DNA of 64,000 bases from Sphingomonas rhizophila (GTDB taxonomy: Bacteria; Pseudomonadota; Alphaproteobacteria; Sphingomonadales; Sphingomonadaceae). Shown in pieces: positions 35,742 to 45,532 of the stretch (position 1 is the first letter of the stretch; every line of letters begins with the position of its first letter). The notes below the pieces were generated by a model. It searched no databases. It was not told the DNA's origin and saw nothing but the letters and a program-made list of their open reading frames with translations. Location: positions 1,984,001 to 2,048,000 of the forward strand of contig NZ_CP060717.1 of NCBI RefSeq assembly GCF_014396585.1, given 5' to 3'. A program made the translations under genes and the position numbers.

Positions 35742-36731
35742 ATGAGGCAAGCGACGATTCGCGATGTCGCGCGCGAGGCCAACGTGTCGGTCGCGTCGGT
35801 TTCGCGCACCATCAACGGGCATAGCAACGTCAACCCGGCGACGCGTGAACGCGTGCTCGCGGCTGTGCGTGCGCTAGGTTATGTTCCCAATGCCGCCGCG
35901 CGCAGCCTCTCCATGGCGTTGTCCCACACCATAGGCGTCGTCGTGCCCGACCTTCACGGTGAGTTTTTCTCCGAATTGATTCGCGGCATGGATACCGCCG
36001 CCAGCGCGACCGGCTACCACCTGCTGCTGTCGACGATGCACGCCGACCTGGAAGAAGCACGGCATGCCATTGCCGCGATGAACGGCCGGGTGGACGGCCT
36101 GATCGTCATGGCGACGCAGGCGCAGCCGGAAGAACTCGACGCCTTGCTGCCCGCGTCGATTCCGGCGGTGCTGCTGAATTGCGCCGACGGTGGCGGCCGA
36201 CCGGTGTTCACAATCGACGACCGCGCCGGCGCCGCCGCGATTGCCGCGCATTTTGCTGCACTCGGCAAGCGCAACATTCTGCACATCATGGGCCCGGAAT
36301 CGAACAACGACGCGCGTGACCGGCGGAAGGGCTTCGAGGAGGAATTGAAGCGTTTGGCGCCGTCGGCGAAACTGACCGTCGTGCCGGGGAACTATCAGGA
36401 AGAAGCCGGCCGTGCGGCGGTGCGCGACATGCTCAATTCCGGCAACAAGGTCGACGCCATCTTCGCGGCCAACGACATGATGGCGCTCGGCGCAATGCAG
36501 GAACTTCGCACCAACGCTCTCGATGTCCCGGGCGACGTCGTCGTCGCGGGTTTCGACGACATCCCCCTTGCCGGTTTCCTCGGCCTGACGACGATGCGCG
36601 TGCACATGGACCAGCTCGGGGCGCAAGCGGTCGAATGCCTGACCCGCCTGCTCGAGGGGAAAGGTGGGGAGGAACGGGTCCGCCTGGTGCCCGACCTGGT
36701 CATCCGCGCCAGCACCGAAAAGCCGCAGTGA
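35742..36731 (+). CDS. LacI family transcriptional regulator
   Basis: 329 residues. The HTH TIRDVAREANVSVASVSRTINGHSNVNPATRERV and hinge NAAARSLSMALSHTIGVVVP are textbook LacI, followed by a periplasmic-binding-protein-like sensor domain. ATG 35742 has GGAGAGGG directly upstream and beats the in-frame ATG at 35724. The stop overlaps the next gene's ATG (TGATG). It probably controls this sugar locus through the two GTAACCGGTT operators. Confidence 0.94.
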   Translation: MRQATIRDVAREANVSVASVSRTINGHSNVNPATRERVLAAVRALGYVPNAAARSLSMALSHTIGVVVPDLHGEFFSELIRGMDTAASATGYHLLLSTMHADLEEARHAIAAMNGRVDGLIVMATQAQPEELDALLPASIPAVLLNCADGGGRPVFTIDDRAGAAAIAAHFAALGKRNILHIMGPESNNDARDRRKGFEEELKRLAPSAKLTVVPGNYQEEAGRAAVRDMLNSGNKVDAIFAANDMMALGAMQELRTNALDVPGDVVVAGFDDIPLAGFLGLTTMRVHMDQLGAQAVECLTRLLEGKGGEERVRLVPDLVIRASTEKPQ

Positions 36732-38149
36732 TGGCCGTCGCCCGCCGGGAGATGCTGGCGCTTACCGCTGCCGGGCTCGCGCTGCCGGGTTGCGCAACGA
36801 CGATGGGTGGCGCCGGTGCGCAAACCCTTCCGCCCCTGTTCGACGACCTGGAGCGGCGCACGTTCGATTTCTTCTGGGAAACCGGGCGGTCCGACAATGG
36901 ACTGGTTCCGGATCGCTGGCCGACGCCAAGTTTCTCGTCGATCGCCGCGGTTGGCTTCGCGCTGACCGCCTATCCGCTGGGGGTGGAACGGGGGTGGATC
37001 ACCCGCCAGCAGGCGCGGGAGCGCACACTGGCCACCTTGCGCTTTTTCGACAAGGCGCCGCAGGGCGATGCCCGTAGCGGCACGGCCGGTCATCGCGGCT
37101 TCTTCTATCACTTCCTGCACATGGATTCGGGCACGCGCTTCCGCAACACCGAGCTATCCAGCGTCGATTCAACGCTCCTCTTTCTTGGCATGCTGTTCTG
37201 TGCGGAATGGTTCGACACCTCCGAGCCGGCCGAGAACGAAATCCGCCGGTTGGCGCGCGACATTGTCGAAAGGGCCGACTGGTCGTGGTTTCAGCGCGGG
37301 CGTTCCGACATCTCGATGGGTTGGCACCCGGAAAGCGGCTTCATCGAACGTGGCTGGACCGGCTACAACGAAGGCATGATGACGGTCCTGCTCGCGCTCG
37401 GCGCGACGCGCCATCCGCCGTCGGCCGGCGCGTGGCAGGCATGGACGTCGACCTACCCGGGCCATTGGCGGGGCGAAGGCTCGACCCGGCACCTGGCGTT
37501 CGCGCCCTTGTTCGGTCACCAGTACAGCCACGTGTGGATCGACTTTCGCGGGATCCGGGATCCGGTGATGCGCGAAGCCGGTTTCGACTATTTCGAGAAC
37601 AGCAGGCGAGCGACCTTTGCCGCCCGCGCCTATTGCGCGGCAAACCCGATGGGCTGGACGGGCTATTCGGACCAGACCTGGGGCCTGACGGCCTGCGATG
37701 GCCCCGGCAACTTCACGATGATTCAAGGCGGCGTTGAACGGCAGATTCGCGGTTATTCGGCGCGCGGTCCACTCGGCCAACCCGACGCCTTCGACGACGG
37801 AACGATTGCGCCGACCGCGGCAATTTCATCCCTGCCTTTCGCGCCCGAAATCTGCGTGCCGGCGACGATGGCGTTGTACGACAAATACGGCGTCGACATC
37901 TATCGGCGATACGGTTTCGCCGACTCGTTCAACCCGAGCATCCGCGACCGGTCACTGAAACTGGAAACGGGAAGCATCCGGCCCGTCGCCGGCTGGGTCG
38001 CGACCGATCATCTCGGCATCGACCAGGGCCCGATCGTCGCGATGATCGCCAATTATCGCCGCGATGCGGTGTGGCGCCGGATGCGCCAATCGGCCACGGT
38101 TCGCCGGGGCCTCGAACGGGCCGGCTTCACGGGCGGCTGGCTGGAATAG
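36731..38149 (+). CDS. GH144-type endo-beta-1,2-glucanase / glucoamylase-family protein
   Basis: 472 residues. N-terminal leader RREMLALTAAGLALPGCATT (Tat-like with a Cys, possibly a lipoprotein). The domain begins LFDDLERRTFDFFWETGRSDNGLVPDRWP and includes GFFYHFLHMDSGTRF, ELSSVDSTLLFLGMLF, FIERGWTGYNEGMM, HQYSHVWIDFRGI and GWTGYSDQTWGLTACDGP. This is the Pfam Glycoamylase (PF10091) pattern, whose characterised members are GH144 endo-beta-1,2-glucanases. Translationally coupled to lacI. With the GH3 enzyme it could cleave beta-1,2-glucan to glucose; the substrate is an inference. Confidence 0.85.
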   Translation: MAVARREMLALTAAGLALPGCATTMGGAGAQTLPPLFDDLERRTFDFFWETGRSDNGLVPDRWPTPSFSSIAAVGFALTAYPLGVERGWITRQQARERTLATLRFFDKAPQGDARSGTAGHRGFFYHFLHMDSGTRFRNTELSSVDSTLLFLGMLFCAEWFDTSEPAENEIRRLARDIVERADWSWFQRGRSDISMGWHPESGFIERGWTGYNEGMMTVLLALGATRHPPSAGAWQAWTSTYPGHWRGEGSTRHLAFAPLFGHQYSHVWIDFRGIRDPVMREAGFDYFENSRRATFAARAYCAANPMGWTGYSDQTWGLTACDGPGNFTMIQGGVERQIRGYSARGPLGQPDAFDDGTIAPTAAISSLPFAPEICVPATMALYDKYGVDIYRRYGFADSFNPSIRDRSLKLETGSIRPVAGWVATDHLGIDQGPIVAMIANYRRDAVWRRMRQSATVRRGLERAGFTGGWLE

Positions 38150-38160
38150 GAGACAGCGGG

Positions 38161-39696
38161 ATGACAGCAGCGGACCCCGTCAGGCGGGTCACGATTGTCG
38201 GCGGCGGCACTGCCGGCTGGATGAGCGCGGCGCTGATCTCGCGGCTCCTGTCCCAGGTCGACGTGCAGTTGATCGAGTCCGACGAGATCGGGATTGTCGG
38301 TGTCGGCGAAGCGACGATTCCGCATATCCGCAATTACTGCGAACTTGCCGGCATCGATCATCTTGAAATGATGCGGGCGACCCAGGCGACCTTCAAGCTT
38401 GGCATCCAGTTCACCGACTGGGGCGCACCCGGCGAAAGCTACATCCATGGCTTCGGCAAGATCGGCCAGGACATGCTCTGGCTCCACCCGCATCAGCTTT
38501 GGCTGGCGGCAAGGGAGCGCATCGCCGGTTTTGACCGGCCGCTCGATGATTATGCACTAAACTGCGTCGCGTCCGCCCGGAACCGGTTCGCATGGCCTGA
38601 CCATTCCAATCCCGGATCGCCGCTGGCCCGCCTTGATTTCGCGTATCATTTCGACGCCTCGATGTTCGCACGATTCCTTCGGGCCGAGTCCGAAAAGCGC
38701 GGAGTCGAGCGCATCGAGGGAAAGATCGTCGACGTCGAGGTGGACGGCGAAAACGGTCATGTTCGCGAGCTCGTCCTGGCGGACGGCCGCCGCGTCGACG
38801 GCGACCTCTTCATCGATTGCTCCGGCATGCGTGCGCTGCTTATCGGCCAGGCGCTCGGTGTCGGTTACGAGGACTGGAACGAGTGGCTGCTCTGCAACCG
38901 CGCCCTCGCCGTCCCCTGCGAAAGCGTCTCTCCCCTGACGCCTTGCACGCGTTCCACCGCTCGACGTGCCGGTTGGCAGTGGCGCATTCCGCTGCAACAC
39001 CGAACCGGCAACGGGTTGGTGTACGCGGCGGAGCTGCTGTCCGATGCCGACGCGAACGACACGCTGCTCTCGAACCTCGACGGGCAACCGCTGGCCGATC
39101 CCAGACCGGTCCAATTCAGGCCCGGCCGGCGATTGAAGGCATGGGACCGCAATGTCGTCGCCATCGGCCTATCTGCAGGGTTTCTCGAGCCGCTCGAATC
39201 GACGAGCATCCACCTCATCCAGACGAGCGCGATGCGGCTTCTCGCGCTGTTCCCCGAAACGGGCTTTTCAGCTCCGGACATCGCAGAATTCAACCTTCAG
39301 ACGCGCACCGAATATGAAGACATCCGCGACTTCATCATCGCACACTACAAGGTCACGCGTCGTGGTGGCGATCCCTTCTGGGACCATGTCCGCACGATGG
39401 CGGTGCCGGATTCGCTCGCCCAGCGGTTGGAGCTGTTCACTGCCTCCGGCCGCTTCTTCAAGCACAGCGCGCTTGAACTCTTTTCGGAAGAAAGTTGGGT
39501 CCAGGTGCTGCTGGGCCAGGGCCTTGAGGCGAAACCGGACCCGGTGACGCGTTTCGTGCCGGATCAGGAAATCGCTGACTTCCTGGCCGACATCGCGTCG
39601 GTCAATGCCGCGGTGGCGTCCGACATGCCGGACCATGGAGGCTTCATCGACGCTCATTGTTCGGCGACGGGTCGCGGCAATATTGTTGCGGCTTGA
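38161..39696 (+). CDS. Tryptophan 7-halogenase family FAD-dependent protein
   Basis: 511 residues; ATG 38161 with TAGGAGA upstream. FAD-binding VTIVGGGTAGWMSAALISRL, GVGEATIPHI, the region TFKLGIQFTDWG that holds the usual catalytic Lys, and WQWRIPLQHR, matching the WxWxIP motif of flavin halogenases. Family members beside TonB receptors in Caulobacterales and sphingomonads are common and uncharacterised. Here it lies between a glucanase and a TonB receptor, so the natural substrate may not be free tryptophan. Eleven bases after the glucanase gene, probably the same operon. Confidence 0.85.
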   Translation: MTAADPVRRVTIVGGGTAGWMSAALISRLLSQVDVQLIESDEIGIVGVGEATIPHIRNYCELAGIDHLEMMRATQATFKLGIQFTDWGAPGESYIHGFGKIGQDMLWLHPHQLWLAARERIAGFDRPLDDYALNCVASARNRFAWPDHSNPGSPLARLDFAYHFDASMFARFLRAESEKRGVERIEGKIVDVEVDGENGHVRELVLADGRRVDGDLFIDCSGMRALLIGQALGVGYEDWNEWLLCNRALAVPCESVSPLTPCTRSTARRAGWQWRIPLQHRTGNGLVYAAELLSDADANDTLLSNLDGQPLADPRPVQFRPGRRLKAWDRNVVAIGLSAGFLEPLESTSIHLIQTSAMRLLALFPETGFSAPDIAEFNLQTRTEYEDIRDFIIAHYKVTRRGGDPFWDHVRTMAVPDSLAQRLELFTASGRFFKHSALELFSEESWVQVLLGQGLEAKPDPVTRFVPDQEIADFLADIASVNAAVASDMPDHGGFIDAHCSATGRGNIVAA

Positions 39697-39759
39697 ACAC
39701 GCCCGATGGATCGAATGCGGGCGGCCCAAGAAAATTGTTGGGGTATGCTGAACCTTGAT

Positions 39760-39771
39760 GTAACCGGTTAC
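39760..39771. promoter_or_regulatory. LacI-type operator GTAACCGGTTAC upstream of the TonB receptor
   Basis: Perfect 12-base palindrome, 88 bases before the receptor start and 64 bases after the halogenase-family gene. Same core as the site at 35654-35665. Likely a binding site of the locus LacI regulator. Confidence 0.7.
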
Positions 39772-39858
39772 GCAACCGTCTCGCAAAAAGGACGGATTAG
39801 CGCTGTTCACTGATCGAGTTGAAGATCGGGCACAGCCGAAGGGAAGAGGGGCTCGAAC

Positions 39859-42800
39859 ATGCGCACGACCAGGTCGAAACTCGCCACCAGTCTATCGGTA
39901 ACCGCCATCGCCGTCGCCTTGTGCGTCGCTGAACCGGCGTTCGCTCAAACCACCTCGAGCGTGCAGGGTCGCGTCGAAGGCGCCGCCGCTGGCACCGTCG
40001 TGACGGTGACGGACGTCAACACCGGAAAGGTCGACCGCGCGACGGTCGATGCTGCCGGCAATTACAATATCGTCGGGCTGCCGCCGAGCACCTATCGGGT
40101 TGAATCGGGAAGCAATTCGCAGACCGTGGTGGTGCCGCTGGGCCAGTCCGTCGTCGTCGATCTCGGCGCGCCCGTTACCGCTGCTCCGGGCGAAGCTGCG
40201 GCCCCGACCGGCAACGAGGTCGTCGTCGTCGGGTCACGCACCAAGGACGTCAAGACGCCTACGGTCAGCACCAACGTCACGCGTTTTCAGATCGAGAACC
40301 TGCCGAACGGCGACCGCAACTTCCTGAATTTCGCGGCGCTTGCGCCGGGTGTCGTGGTCGCACCGCCGACACTGGCCGGCAAGGCGCGCCAGGTTCAGGC
40401 CGGCGCCGTCAGTTCGGACAACACGAACACCTTCATCGATGGCATTTCGATCAAGAATCTCGTCAATCACGGCGGGACGATCGGGCAGAATTATTCGTCG
40501 GGCAATCCGTTCCCCGCGTCCGCCGTCGACCAGTTCAATGTCGAAACCCAGAACTTCAAGGCGGAGTTCGAGCAATCGGGATCGGCGGTCATCACCTCGG
40601 TGACCAAGACCGGTGGCAAGGAATTCCACGGCGAACTGTTCGGGGAATATGCGCCGAAGGCGTTCATCAGCCGCAACTATGACGACCGATCGGGCAACCT
40701 CAACAATCCCGACGGCGCCAGGAAGAAGCCGAACTTCCACACCGTCTACTATGGCGGCAACATCGGCGGACCGATCATCCGCGATCGCCTGCATTTCTTC
40801 GTTGACTATGAAGCGACCAAGAAGCGGTTCGGCTCCAACGACGTCAATGTCTACAATGTGGGGTTGGCGCCGCTCAGTCCAGAAGCGCAGGCCTATGCGA
40901 CCGCGGCCCGTTCCGAATTTAACGGCAGCTATCCTGCGACGTTCAAGGAAAAGCTGTTTTTCGGAAAGCTGACCTTCTACGCGACGGCCGCCGACACGAT
41001 TAACGTCAGCGCCTTCATTCGCCGCGAGAACAACCTGGACGTCAGCGGCGGCTCTCGCACGCCCGAAGCGTCCAGCCGGAACCGCAACAACCAATGGCGC
41101 TATCAGGCGACCTGGAACCACCGCGGTGAGGATTGGCTGAACGAGTTCATCCTGGCCCGCGACGTCGCCGCCAACGGCTCCATCCCCAATAACGGCGGCT
41201 CGTCCTATGCGGTCGTGTACGACGGGGCCAACACGCCGAGCCCGTTCAACAACCAGGTCCTTCTTCTGGGCGGCAACAACTTCACCCAGGACGATCATCA
41301 GTACCAGACGCTGATCAAGAACAACGTCACCTTCTACGGCGGCACGCACACCATCAAGGCGGGCGTGAAGGTCAACTTCACGAAGTTGCAGCGCCTCGAA
41401 GGCAAGAACACGCAGGGCACCTATTATTACGACGCTCGGTCGTTCACCGGCGTCGACTCCTCGACCCCGTTTGCGGCTAGCATCAACACCGCGGAAGTGC
41501 GGCCGGTCACCGCTAGGAACAACACTGTCGGGCTGTTCATCCAGGACGACTGGCGGCCGGACGACCATTGGCAAATCAGCGCCGGCCTTCGCTGGGATTA
41601 TGAATCCAATGCGCGGAACGAAAAATTCGTAACCCCGGCCGACGTCGCAGCCGGCCTTCGCTCTTACGCCGGATGGGCCGCGGCGGGGATCGATCCCGAG
41701 GACTATATTTCCGACGGCAACGACCGGAAGCCCTTCTGGGGCGCATTCCAGCCGCGTCTCGGCATTTCCTATGACGTCCGCGGCGATCGCGACCTCGTTT
41801 TCATCGCGGGCGCCGGCCGATATTACGACCGCTCGCTGTTCATCAATTCGGCGCTCGAGACGATCAAGGATTATTACGAGTCGGTCCCGATCGTCTACAC
41901 CTGCGCCTACGCCCCGACGAACCCCGACTGCGTCACGACGCTGGGCAGCGATCCGGATTCCCTCCGTGCCCAAGCCTCGGCGATTGGCGGCGAAGTCTTC
42001 TTGATGAACAACAAGACCAAGACGCCCTATTCGGACCAGCTCACCTTCGGCGTCCGCAAGCGTCTGGGATCGATCAGCACGACCGCGACGGTGTCGCACA
42101 TCCGGTCGCACAACATCTTCCACTATGTTGTCGGCAATCGCTTGCCGAGCGGCGATTACCTGCCGACCGGAAACGATGTGACGATCGACTATAATGGCGA
42201 TCCGTTTGCGGCAGGCATCTTCGGTCCGGGCGCCGCGATCTTCGCCGCGCCGCTTCCGGGGCATGGCAACATCTTCATCGGCAACAGCGATGGCAAGGCG
42301 CGCTACACCGCGCTTTACCTGCAAGCCGAAAAGCCATTCACCGAAGCAACCGGCTGGGGTTTCACCACCACGCTGACGGTGTCAGACATCAAGGCGAACG
42401 ATTCGCGTAACCGCGGCCAGATTGGCGACCCGTTCTACTTCGACGCCGTCAATGTCGGCGACATGGGTTGGGGAACGCCGATCGGGTACGAGCGCTGGCG
42501 CTTCGTCGGTTCGGGAACGGTGCGGATCCCCTACGTCGATGCCAAGCTGTCGACCGTCGTGACCCTGGCGTCGGGCGGGAAGTATGGCAGCGTCCTGTGC
42601 GACGTTCCTGCCAGCGCGCCCGGCGGCGGCGGCTGCTATCCGAATACCTTCGGCGTCTTCTGGCCGAAGGGCATCGGATACAAGAACGTCGACTTCAACC
42701 TGTCCAAGTCGTTCTACGCGCCCTGGAATCGCGATCAGCAGGTCACGATCTACCTGCAGGCGCTCAACGCCTTCGACTTCGTCAATCGCAACTATTCGGA

Positions 42801-42915
42801 ATGGCAGGGCGGCTTCCAGACCTACAACAACCAGCCACCGAGCCAGAAGCGCGACATTACCGGCGTCGCCAGCCAGGGGCGGAACTTCAAGGCGGGCGTC
42901 CGCTTTTCCTTCTAG
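39859..42915 (+). CDS. TonB-dependent receptor with N-terminal carboxypeptidase-regulatory-like domain
   Basis: 1018 residues. Signal peptide SVTAIAVALCVAEPAFAQ; a CarboxypepD_reg-like domain (SVQGRVEGAAAGTVVTVTDV ... GLPPSTYRVE) of about 90 residues; then the plug (VVVVGSRTKDVKTPTVSTNV) and the beta-barrel, with FHGELFGEYAPKAFISRNY, GGNIGGPIIRDRLHFFVDYE and a C-terminal NFKAGVRFSF ending in Phe. This is the Oar-like group. It imports oligosaccharides or other large substrates across the outer membrane using TonB energy. It has its own upstream operator and a terminator with a T-run directly after. Confidence 0.93.
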   Translation: MRTTRSKLATSLSVTAIAVALCVAEPAFAQTTSSVQGRVEGAAAGTVVTVTDVNTGKVDRATVDAAGNYNIVGLPPSTYRVESGSNSQTVVVPLGQSVVVDLGAPVTAAPGEAAAPTGNEVVVVGSRTKDVKTPTVSTNVTRFQIENLPNGDRNFLNFAALAPGVVVAPPTLAGKARQVQAGAVSSDNTNTFIDGISIKNLVNHGGTIGQNYSSGNPFPASAVDQFNVETQNFKAEFEQSGSAVITSVTKTGGKEFHGELFGEYAPKAFISRNYDDRSGNLNNPDGARKKPNFHTVYYGGNIGGPIIRDRLHFFVDYEATKKRFGSNDVNVYNVGLAPLSPEAQAYATAARSEFNGSYPATFKEKLFFGKLTFYATAADTINVSAFIRRENNLDVSGGSRTPEASSRNRNNQWRYQATWNHRGEDWLNEFILARDVAANGSIPNNGGSSYAVVYDGANTPSPFNNQVLLLGGNNFTQDDHQYQTLIKNNVTFYGGTHTIKAGVKVNFTKLQRLEGKNTQGTYYYDARSFTGVDSSTPFAASINTAEVRPVTARNNTVGLFIQDDWRPDDHWQISAGLRWDYESNARNEKFVTPADVAAGLRSYAGWAAAGIDPEDYISDGNDRKPFWGAFQPRLGISYDVRGDRDLVFIAGAGRYYDRSLFINSALETIKDYYESVPIVYTCAYAPTNPDCVTTLGSDPDSLRAQASAIGGEVFLMNNKTKTPYSDQLTFGVRKRLGSISTTATVSHIRSHNIFHYVVGNRLPSGDYLPTGNDVTIDYNGDPFAAGIFGPGAAIFAAPLPGHGNIFIGNSDGKARYTALYLQAEKPFTEATGWGFTTTLTVSDIKANDSRNRGQIGDPFYFDAVNVGDMGWGTPIGYERWRFVGSGTVRIPYVDAKLSTVVTLASGGKYGSVLCDVPASAPGGGGCYPNTFGVFWPKGIGYKNVDFNLSKSFYAPWNRDQQVTIYLQALNAFDFVNRNYSEWQGGFQTYNNQPPSQKRDITGVASQGRNFKAGVRFSF

Positions 42916-42937
42916 GCCGGCGAGCCTGATCAGTTCG

Positions 42938-42967
42938 GGGGCGGGGCGCGAGCCCTGCCCCTTTTTT
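42938..42967 (+). terminator. Rho-independent terminator after the TonB receptor
   Basis: GGGGCGGGGC (42938-42947) pairs with GCCCTGCCCC (42952-42961) with one G-T pair, loop GCGA, followed by TTTTTT. The next gene starts nine bases later, so downstream genes may rely on read-through or an own promoter. Confidence 0.85.
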
Positions 42968-42975
42968 CTAGGGGA

Positions 42976-43674
42976 ATGCCGGTGGCGAAACCGCGCCTTG
43001 AACGCATCGGACGTGGCCAACATCCGCTGGTGACAATCGACGATTTCCTCGGCCGCACGGCCGATCTTGTCGCGATCGCCAAATCGATTGGCCCCTATCC
43101 GAAGGCGAACAAGACTTTTTATCCGGGCGTCAGGCGGATGATCAGTGAAGGCGATGGCGCCGCCGCCCGCTACGTCGAATGGGCGATGCAGACCGCTGCC
43201 CCGTATATATGGGGTGCCTTCGACGTCCGGAACTTCTCGCTGACCGCCGCCAGCTTCTCGATCGTCAGCACACAGCCTTCGGACCTTCTTCCGGTCCAGC
43301 GCGGCGCCCATTTCGATTCGCCCGATCCGGACAACATAGCGCTGCTCCATTATCTCTCGGTGCCTCCCGGTACCGGAACCGGGTTCTTCCGCCATCGCGC
43401 GACCGGGATCGAGCGGATCGACGAGCAGAATCTCGCCCGTTACGTTGCCCATGCCCAGGCGGAAGCGATGCGCTTGACTCCCGATTCCGGGTACATCCAG
43501 GGCAGTGACGAGCGGTTCGAGATGTACCATTCGGTCGAAGCCGTTCCCGACCGGATCATTTTCTACCAAGGCAGCCTGCTGCACTCCGGGCTGATCCCGC
43601 CTGGCATGCCGCTCGATTCCGATCCATCGGCCGGGCGCCTGACCGCCAATTTCTTCGTTCACCTCGATCGGTAG
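42976..43674 (+). CDS. DUF6445 family protein (2-oxoglutarate-oxygenase-like)
   Basis: 232 residues, TAGGGGA just before the ATG. RGAHFDSPDPDNIALLHYLS carries an H-x-D pair, FYQGSLLHSGLIPP a distal His and SAGRLTANFFVH an Arg. Together this resembles the iron and 2-oxoglutarate triad of prolyl-hydroxylase-like enzymes. I recognise the family as DUF6445, which accompanies tryptophan-halogenase and TonB-receptor genes in related bacteria. The catalytic role is unproven. Confidence 0.75.
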   Translation: MPVAKPRLERIGRGQHPLVTIDDFLGRTADLVAIAKSIGPYPKANKTFYPGVRRMISEGDGAAARYVEWAMQTAAPYIWGAFDVRNFSLTAASFSIVSTQPSDLLPVQRGAHFDSPDPDNIALLHYLSVPPGTGTGFFRHRATGIERIDEQNLARYVAHAQAEAMRLTPDSGYIQGSDERFEMYHSVEAVPDRIIFYQGSLLHSGLIPPGMPLDSDPSAGRLTANFFVHLDR

Positions 43675-43687
43675 GAGTATCACCGGG

Positions 43688-45519
43688 ATGATCCGTACCC
43701 ACCCCCTTTGCGCACTTCCGCTGATCGCCCTTGCCGCGGGTGCCGCATCGCCGCAGGGAAAGCGCACCTACGCCAACCCGATCGACATCGACTACCGGTA
43801 CAATTGGGAACAGATAAACGAAGGCATCAGCTATCGCACCGGGGCCGATCCGGCGATCGTCAATCACCAAGGCCGCTTCTTCCTGTTCCAGACGCTGGCC
43901 GACGGTTACTGGATGAGTGACAATTTGGTCGACTGGCGCTTCATCACGCCCAGCCGCTGGCCCGCCGACGGAATCATCGCACCGGCAGTGGCCTCGGACG
44001 GCGACAAGCTGATCGTGATGCCGTCGATCGCGTTCAACCGGCCCAACTCGATCTTCGTCACGACCGCCCCGGAGACCGGCAAGCTCGACCTCTACGTGCG
44101 CCGACTGCCGTCGCTTCCGGGCGGGGTCGACAAGCCGCCGGAGGAAATGAAGCCCGGCGAGGTCGCGCCCGGCCCCTGGGACCCGGGCCTGTTCAAGGAC
44201 GATGACGGCCAATGGTACCTCTATTGGGGGTCGTCCAACGTCTTCCCGGTGTATGGACAGAAAATCGCGTTCCGCGACGGCAGGCTGTTTTACGAAAGCC
44301 CGGCGGACTCGCTGTTCGTCCTCCAGCCCGACAAGCATGGGTGGGAACGTTTCGGCCAGGATCACAGCGGCCTGCTCGCCAACGGCCAGCCGACCAAGCC
44401 CTATGTCGAAGGCGCCTGGATGACCAAGGTCGCAGGCAAATATTACCTGCAGTACGGCGCCCCCGGGACCGAGTTCAACGTCTACGCGAACGGCAGCTAC
44501 GTTGCCGACAAGCCGCTCGGGCCGTTCACCTACGCACCGTGGAATCCGGTCGCCTACAAGCCTGGCGGATTCGTCGTCGGCGCCGGCCATGGATCAACCT
44601 TCGCCGACAATCACGGCAACTGGTGGAATAGCGGGACGCCCTGGGTCGGTTACAACTGGACGTTCGAGCGGCGCATCGCGATGTTCCCCACGCGGTTCTA
44701 CGCCGATGGCCAGATGGCGAGCACCACGCGCTTCGGCGACTATCCGCAATATGTCCCGGACCGGAAGGTCGACGATCTCGACAGCCTGTTCACCGGTTGG
44801 ATGCTGCTGTCCTACAAGCGGCCGGTGACGGCATCGTCGTCGCTGGCCGGCTTTACTCCCTCGACGGTCACCGACGAGAATTTCAAGACGCTGTGGGTCG
44901 CGGCACAGAATAAGCCGGGTGAGACGCTGACGGTCGACCTCGGCGCGGCGAAGACGCTGCGCGCCGCGCAGGTCAACTTCGGCGACTACAAGTCGGGCCG
45001 GTTCGAAGACGCTCCCGACATCTACACCGAGTTTCGGCTGGAGGCTTCTGCCGACGGATCGAGCTGGTCGCAAATTGCGCGGACCGAAGAACCACGGCGC
45101 GACCGCCCAAACGCCTATTTCGAGTTGGAGGCGCCGGTCCGCGCACGCTTTGTCCGATACGTCCATGGCCACGTCGGGGCCGCCCATCTGGCAATTGCCG
45201 AGCTTCGCGTCTTCGGCACGGCCGACGGGCGCGCGCCGTCCCGAGCGCGATCACGAGTGCGGTTCGCCAACCGGACCAGCGCGACGCCAAGGTGGCGTGG
45301 AAAGCAGTGCCCGGTGCACTGGGCTACAATGTGCGGTTCGGGATCCGGCCCGACCGGCTCCACCTGACATACCAGAAGTATGCCGACCAGCTTGTCGACC
45401 CGGCGAAACCCTCGATCGACCTACGCAGCCTGAACGTCGGCGTGCCTTATTATGTCGCGGTAGAGGCTTTTAACGAAAGCGGCGTCGCGACGTTGAGCAG
45501 GGTCCAGCGCATCCGCTGA
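43688..45519 (+). CDS. GH43-like glycosidase with discoidin and fibronectin-like domains (frame break)
   Basis: Signal peptide CALPLIALAAGAASPQG. The catalytic part (YRTGADPAIVNHQGRFFLFQ, PWDPGLFKDDDGQWYLYWGSS, KPYVEGAWMTKVAGKYYLQYG) follows the five-bladed propeller pattern of GH43/GH117-type enzymes, with acidic residues in ADP, DPG and VEG as candidates. A discoidin (F5/8 type C) domain follows at about residues 390-510. The frame breaks at 45240-45242; one added C gives APSPSAITSAVRQPDQRDAKVAWKAVPGALGY, a fibronectin III-like tail to 45519. Corrected length is 610 residues. The substrate is uncertain; an arabinan or xylan side chain is possible. Confidence 0.85.
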
Positions 45520-45532
45520 CCCTGCCCAGCCG

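Noticed and set aside
40234..42324. Long antisense open frame (696 codons) under the TonB receptor
   Set aside because: Caused by high GC at third positions; arginine/valine-rich, no domain, opposite a clearly real gene.
42382..43767. Antisense open frame (461 codons) under the DUF6445 gene and end of the receptor
   Set aside because: GC-driven shadow without SD or recognisable domain.
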